Part shown: piece after piece, positions 58,200-64,000 of the stretch
Layout of the letters: the number at the start of each line of letters is the position of its first letter
Numbering within the stretch: position 1 is the stretch's first letter
DNA from: Thuidium tamariscinum
Lineage: Eukaryota; Streptophyta; Bryopsida; Hypnales; Thuidiaceae
Reading direction: 5' to 3'
Assembly (NCBI GenBank): GCA_947034885.2
Contig: OX344749.2
Coordinates: 45,785,682-45,849,681 of the forward strand
DNA: 64,000 nucleotides
Notes under the pieces: model-generated
What the model was told of the DNA's origin: nothing
What the model saw: the letters and a program-made list of their open reading frames with translations, nothing else
Database searches by the model: none
Position numbers and translations under genes: made by a program

Positions 58200-60930
58200 G
58201 TTACGCAAGAGTAGAACGATCAGTATCTAGTCAGAACTCAGAACATGCAATTCCAAATTAATAACATAATGCGCAACAGTAGCGCTGCACAACATCAACG
58301 TCAACTGAACCAACTAAACGTACTGAAAATTTTAGTGATCGACTTTGAAGCAGGATTATTTTGTGCCTGCGTACACAGAGCCGTGAGAATCTAGCAAGTT
58401 TGATTATTAATTAAGCAACCAGCTGACTGAGTAGTACGTGACCGCACGGAGAAGGATAGTCGGCAATCAATGCTTGGCAGAGGTAGCAAGCAGTGTGCTG
58501 CAGGTTTTGCCCACGCAACTGACGCAAGTCACTATTCCGTTTAAATCAGGACAGTTTCTCTCTCTGCTGCCGGATGACAAGCAAGTCATCGCGCGCCATG
58601 CCTGCTCGGCCAGCTCATGAACGACAGCGACGGCGGCGCAGGTTAGGTTCTTTTTGGAAAAAGAAAGGAGGAAACCCATTACTCGAAACAAAAAAGTACA
58701 AATCAACTAATCAAGTCTGTCTGAGCACCGCACAGAGTCAGAGACAGAATGAAAACGTACACAGGAGAAGATATTTTACATCATGAGGTTGTTAAAAGTC
58801 CCCCATCAGATGCTGCAGTGGTCCCAGAGTGATTATCATAAACAGATCAATTTGCTAGAAACACTCTACATAAACGGGGTGAAATTACAATCAAACACTC
58901 TAATTATCTCCACATTTTGCATTGAAAGAATCAAGTTTTGATACTTCTACGCTCCAGATGCTAGATTTAGACACAATCAGGAGGTCAAAGAAACTAGTAA
59001 AGTTGAGAACCCAAAAGCTAGTCAGTCTGGACGTACAGGAAACACCTAGATGCACCAGAAAATCGGGAAAATTCTACTGACGATCTCTAGATTAGAGACA
59101 TCTTGAATTGGAGACCGAGAGACATCTACGTAGAGCTAGTATACTGCACTGGGGTCCTCAAATTCGGGCCAACATGTAAGGAGGCCCTAAATTCTACCCT
59201 GAGTACAGTCCGTACAGTGAGCTATCCTTGATTGGCGTGATGAACTTGCCGGTCGGCCCTTGGTTTTCGAGCCACTTTCTCGCTCTCTCCCTCTGCAGTG
59301 AAGGAATTTTTATCTATTTGACTTAGATGCGGAGGCTATAGAACTAGGGTATACTGACGTGGAAGCTACGCGTAGGAACTGTATATGCAGGTGGAGCCTG
59401 GTTAGTGGCTACGACTTTGCAATAGCATCGATCACCGCGTTCTCTCTTCCCGATTCCACTCATTGCAACTCCTGTGGAGTTCTGGAAAAAAGCCCGCCTT
59501 GGAAGTTGGAAGTTGCCACTGTCGGGTGCATTGTTGGCACGGCGACTGTGGACGAGCGAAATCAGAGGGTTGCATGTAGTTGCTTGTTCTCTGAAGTTGT
59601 GGAGCGATTCCGAGTTCCGTCGCTGTTTTTTTAAAACCTATTTTTATCTGTTGATCTCTTGTGGCTTTGCGTTCATTAGCAGGCAGTTCATCTTCTGCCT
59701 TGCTCGTGGACATAGAGTGTCAGTGATTTTGAAGTTGGCCGTGCTTCGCAGAACCACAGCATTGCTGGAATCGGGTAAGCCATCCGAGCCTTCCACCCTT
59801 ACAAGTTTTCAAAGAGAAGTTCGGTTTTCATTATTGAGAATTTGAGAGTTTCTAGCGTTGCCTGTAGTTAAGCTTTCGGTTGGAGACATGAAGTAAGATC
59901 GTTTGTAGCAAGCGAGTGAGGTTCTAACTTAGAGTTGCTCTGGCTTGCCTCTTGGTCAAGCGCATGATGAAAACTGGTCATGGAAAACTCTTCGCTTCTA
60001 GAAATGGTTAAGAATTTCCAGGGAGATACGTACGTAATGTTCTGCAAGTTGTAAACAGAGGCTTTAATCATTTAGGTGCTGTTATGTGGCTGAGAAAACT
60101 GTACTAGATCCGGCATTGTGAAATATCACATTTTTTAATGTGTTTCGTTCAATTCGCTCTAGAATAGGCATGGTCAAAATCCTGATTTTTGTAGCCATCA
60201 CGAAGCTCAGTGATAAACTGATAATCCAACCTAGCCTAGCTCCGGAATGGTCCGATCCAAGACAAGCTTGGCCTCAACAGTGAATCAACGCGATTATTTA
60301 ATCATTCTGTTTATGTCGGAATTCGACAGCAAGGACCAACTTCACGTGTTTCGGAACGAGAAACTTCACTCGTTAAAGAGCTAGACAGTTTGAAATATCG
60401 ATTGAACAGCAGGTTACATATTTCCAACTATCGATGCTAGCGCAGAGGGCCCTTTTGCACAAGTTGGGTATTTTAATTTCCTTCCCTCTGTAACTCTGGT
60501 AAGATTAGCATTTTTCACGTGGACCTCAGTGACAGGGGCCGGGATTTGCAACATTTCCTTGGTCTTAAGGAGGGAGTCAGATCACAGCCTGACAGCCCAG
60601 GATTTGAATGCATCTTTCTGTATCAAATAGAGGATTATTTTTATTAACTTGTGCGTATTACCCAGTCTGATATCACACATGCAGGGGATTTCTATGAAAG
60701 TTTTCCCCTTGACTCACTTTAACATTAATGTCATCCCTCTATGCATAACTTGCCTGTAACACCAGTAGAGTGACCTGCCTGCAGTAACACCCTTCGATCA
60801 CAGCAGGCATTGCAAGACAAAAACAATATCATGGGCCGGTACTCTGCTCAGTTAGTGCTAATCGCCACCAGAACAATCAGTCGCTCTGATCTGCAACAAT
60901 GAGTTTTCTTTCAATTTTTTCCTATTTTCA
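58200..60930. other. Intergenic, no call
   Basis: Several overlapping open frames on both strands (58438-58786, 59359-59845) have no recognisable domain and no consistent strand, so none is called. The part above 60900 may be 5' leader of the next gene: a TTTTCCTATTTTCATC...GATGCAG acceptor-like site ends at about 60957. Confidence 0.4.
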
Positions 60931-61248
60931 TCTCCTTGCATGTTGTGGATGCAGGGGACGACAGTCACCTCGTTGGCCAGCAACCAGAGTCCAACACACA
61001 GGGACGATCGAGTGCTGCTCAGGGGAGACCGTTACCACCCCCCAGAAATTCGTGAAAGCCCTCTGGTACATTCTCTTGTCCTCTGTTATATTAATCAACT
61101 AGGGGTCCCCAATTGCACTGTGAAGATATACATGCTCAGTAGCCATGAGAATGCATGCCAGAAAAATTGCAGGGCTTCACCTGATTGCAGAAAAAATTAT
61201 CGGTGGTGCAGGTGCAGAAGGAGAGTCGGGAGAGGTTCCGCTCTCACA

Positions 61249-62784
61249 ATGGACGATCAAGCAGAGTCGAGCCGACGCGCGCCGCCCATGACGCCGCCAC
61301 CATCCCCTACACTTCCCAAGGACGACAGCAGCGAGGCGATCCTGTGGGCGACTTCCGACGGCTCCACCTCGAGCACTGCCCACTCCGACTTGCTCTCGCT
61401 TTGGTTGCCGTACTATTCGGCACTACCCCAGTTTGAAGCTCAAGAAGAGCCCGTGGCGGACGTCCCTACTTTGCTGAACTTCAACCTCGAGTCCCCGTTT
61501 CTAGACCTCGTGGACTGGAAGACAACCAGCAGCGCCGGCACGCAAGCACCCATTGTCACTCAACCGCTGTGGGTGCAGTTGAGCGCCGGAGCTGCGGGCG
61601 AGGTTGACGATCCATCACGACTGGCAGTCGGACTCCAATCCCCGGAAGCTTCCATCTTGCCACTGGCACTCAGGATTCAGGACCCTGAAGCTTGCGTCTC
61701 GCCGCTGGCACTCGGCATACACCCCCCACCTGCTTCTTCCGTGATAGAGGCCCCTCAAGCTTCTCTCTCCCCGGCGGAACTCGGTTTACAGTCCCCTCCT
61801 GCAGCTTCCTTCGGGATACAGCCGTTTCAAGCTCCCATTTCGCCACCGGCATGCGGGATGCAAGTCCCTGAAGCTTCCATCTCGCCCCCGATCTCGCCAC
61901 TGCCACTCGGGATCGAGGACCCTCATAATCCCTTCGAGATCCAGTCAGTTCCATCTTTCTTCTCGTCACTGCCACCGATTCCTTGGACATTGCCGATGCC
62001 ACCCCCTCTGTGGAACCTACCGCCGATTCCTTACACATTGCCCATGGCGCCTCCTTTGTGGGATCTGCCGTCAGTTCCTTGCACACTGCCAATGCCACCT
62101 CCTCTGTGGAGTCTGCCGCCGATGTCTTGCACATTTCCAGTGGAACCTCCTTTGTGGGATCTGCCGTCGGTTCCTTGCACACCGCCAATGGCACCTCCCT
62201 TGTGGAATTTCCTACCGAGTCCGTCTACCGTGCCAGAACGTCGCAGCTGGAGCGAGTTTGCGAGCGCACCGCCACCAGCCCAGCGACAGCTTCCTCTTCT
62301 TCCGCATTCGACATCTGCAAGCGCGAGTTCAGCTCCCTCCAGTCACCCCAGTCATCAGCCTCACCACTTCTTCCTCGCCGCGGGATGTCAGCAGCAAGTG
62401 CCTGTTGCTCATGCCCCGGTGACAGTAGTTTCCACCCCAGATGCGAATGCAAATTTCTGTGCTGGATATGTTCCTGCAAGTCGACCGCCGTGGTCGCAAG
62501 CGATGGCGCCGCGCAGGAGCTGGGCTTCGAATCCTCCGTGGATCAGCAGTGGCCAGGACAATCTGAAGCTTCCGATTCCGCGACGTCCGCGATTCTTACT
62601 CCCTACTGCTGCTCCAACGATGCCTGCGCCAAGTGCCCCGCTCCTTGCCAACTTCAGAAGCTCTCTGGGAAACATGCCGAGTTCGAATGCGAGTGGAGAT
62701 CCTCCTGTTGGCGATCAGCAGCAACAGGATGAGCGGGTTCAAACGGGAGAGTCGAGTAGGCCGCGGAAGAGATCCAAGCTTGCG
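61249..62784 (+). CDS. Proline-rich, repeat-bearing nuclear-type protein, first coding exon
   Basis: 512 residues from ATG at 61249 (context CACAATGG); the frame is open above it from 60940, but that part is unlike the rest. The exon ends in phase 0 at GCG|GTACGT, a strong donor at 62785, right after SSRPRKRSKLA, a nuclear-localisation-like basic run. The start is acidic and Ser/Pro-rich (MTPPPSPTLPKDDSSEAILW), followed by LLNFNLESPFLDLVDW, activation-domain-like. Two internal repeat arrays follow: about 20-residue units around (V/I)SPLALGIQ.PEA (61625-61920), then five exact-length 16-residue units LPPIPxTLPMxPPLWx (61969-62208, 48 bp each). A basic DNA-binding domain in the next exon, outside this window, would make it a transcription factor; that is inference. 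Confidence 0.65.
61969..62208 (+). repeat. Five 48-bp coding repeats
   Basis: Units of 16 residues without indels: LPPIPWTLPMPPPLWN, LPPIPYTLPMAPPLWD, LPSVPCTLPMPPPLWS, LPPMSCTFPVEPPLWD, LPSVPCTPPMAPPLWN. Trp and the PPLW tail are kept in all five. Confidence 0.92.
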
Positions 62785-64000
62785 GTACGTACTTGTTGAA
62801 TGCATGGCATGCTAGCTTCAAATATAATAATATAAAATGCATCGTGACTGTCGTCTGCGTGCATGCTCCATAGCTACGGGAAATTGAGGCATATTCAGAT
62901 ACAGATTTAAACTCCATAGACCGTATACAAGTTGAAGATCCGCATCCGGAGCAGCATTAGAGGGATCATGGCTGTTATCTCAACCTCTGGGTAGAACGAA
63001 TCAGTGGGTTGACACAGTGATGATACTCTGCTAGTGTTGAACGTTTTCAACAAGATTGGTGCACTTAATCAAGTGCTGTAATTTATGTATGTTGGATTTA
63101 CTTAACTACAGAAACTTTGTTTGAATTTAAAAGACGACATGGATCTACAACAGCAAAAGCATTGGAATATAGCGATGAACGTCAATTATATACTTTCTTT
63201 TAAGATTGGAGATATTCCATAATTACTTTACTGTGGTTTAGGCTGAGTTGTCTGAAACCAAAATCTGTATTAATTTGTCTTATTTTATGGCCTCGTTGGC
63301 CTGAAATTAGACGTTTTAAGGTGTATGTTGAAGTTTATTTTGCTTTTGGATCATCACCAGTTTAACAAAATTGACGCTGATGACTATGATTGGCTGTTGT
63401 TTCCGATGGTTGATGGATTTGGGTAACACAATCTTAATTTATTCTATTAGTGTTGTTTTCAACTGGGATTGCACTCTCAGACTAGGGTATTGAAGCTAAG
63501 TACCATAATTAGTATCTGTTGAATTTAATTGATTACCTTGACATACGTTTTTAAAATATTGATATTAAAACTTACAACATCAATTGCCATTTGTTAAAGA
63601 TGATTGTTGTTTCAGCCTTCCAATTAAGCAAATGAATTGATGCAATGTTAATTTATTGTATTAGCATTCTTTTTAACAGGATGATATGCACTACTAGGGC
63701 TATGGTACAAATTGATGTTAAGTGACATTGTAGTTTGTATCTGACGTCAATTTTATTGAATTGGAAATATCTACTACTTTGGCATAATTAAAACCACAAT
63801 TGAAACCAAAATCTTTACTTATCCTAATTTTTGGCATGAAATTAGACCCTGATGAAGATATATGTTATAATTTTTGGTTTATAGAATACCACATATTGAA
63901 CAAAATTTATATCAATTGTTATAATTTACATATGATTGTTGCATTCAATTAACTATATATATTTAAGAAAATCAAAATCCAAAATGAACAAACCATTGGA
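62785..64000 (+). other. Probable intron, runs out of window
   Basis: Starts GTACGTACTTG, AT-rich from about 62820 on, with no open frame of note to the window end. Confidence 0.55.

Noticed and set aside
59359-59845. Overlapping plus and minus frames of 91-123 residues
   Set aside because: All three overlap, none has recognisable residues, so they are likely chance.
61670-62732. Frames of 174 and 249 residues overlapping the proline-rich exon
   Set aside because: They only mirror the coding repeats in other frames; the frame with the Kozak-like start, NLS and phase-0 donor is preferred.
1-64000. CRISPR arrays, tRNA or rRNA genes, LTR retrotransposons
   Set aside because: No evenly spaced short direct repeats, no RNA gene signatures noticed, and no reverse transcriptase or integrase motif of the LTR type seen.

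Overview
The window is nuclear DNA from a land plant. The evidence is a set of split genes with GT-AG introns, plant-type gene families (a SCPL51/SCPEP1-type serine carboxypeptidase, a nucleobase-ascorbate transporter, a complex I NDUFA2 subunit) and a dense AT-rich layer of small non-autonomous DNA transposons. A tyrosine-recombinase (Crypton/KIAA1958-like) gene and the codon style suggest a non-seed plant such as a bryophyte, but that is inference at low certainty. I see no rRNA, tRNA or CRISPR array, and no LTR retrotransposon with coding capacity. Only three long open frames look intact; most other gene-like material is broken.

Layout. 1-4.9 kb (segment A) and 33.2-39.4 kb (segment B) are two direct copies of one segment. 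They differ by clean transposon insertions: B gained a 924-bp TTAA-flanked element and a 733-bp element with a 4-bp target duplication; A gained a CACTA-like foldback. 5.2-8.5 kb holds a decayed tyrosine-recombinase gene, interrupted by a member of the 4-bp-TSD family. 10.8-15.2 kb (minus) is a 13-exon serine carboxypeptidase pseudogene. Its start codon was cut off by a 3.96-kb inverted-repeat, MULE-like element (15.2-19.2 kb, 9-bp target duplication) that landed inside the first codons. 20.2-20.7 kb has two short unknown open frames. 22.7-24.6 kb (minus) carries exons of an unknown membrane protein. 25.1-26.45 kb (minus) holds a partial tandem duplication of NDUFA2-like exons. 28.5-29.1 kb is a possible degraded 5' exon. 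29.24-30.65 kb is a 1.4-kb palindrome built from about 190-bp repeats. 40.06-41.02 kb (minus) is an intact, intronless short-chain dehydrogenase. 43.1-46.5 kb and 50.3-53.4 kb are transposon clusters. 47.33-49.19 kb (minus) is a 619-residue orphan. 55.0-56.44 kb (minus) is a nucleobase-ascorbate transporter pseudogene. 61.25-62.78 kb (plus) is the first coding exon of a proline-rich nuclear-type protein, and its intron runs out of the window.

The most useful discovery is a transposon family with GGGT(C/G)ATTGC termini, about 715-746 bp, making 4-bp target duplications. Nine copies are visible. Their boundaries are proved three ways: filled versus empty sites in the A/B duplication, restoration of the recombinase reading frame when one copy is removed, and nested insertions whose lengths add up. 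One copy has become a 1.08-kb near-perfect palindrome. None of the copies encodes a protein.
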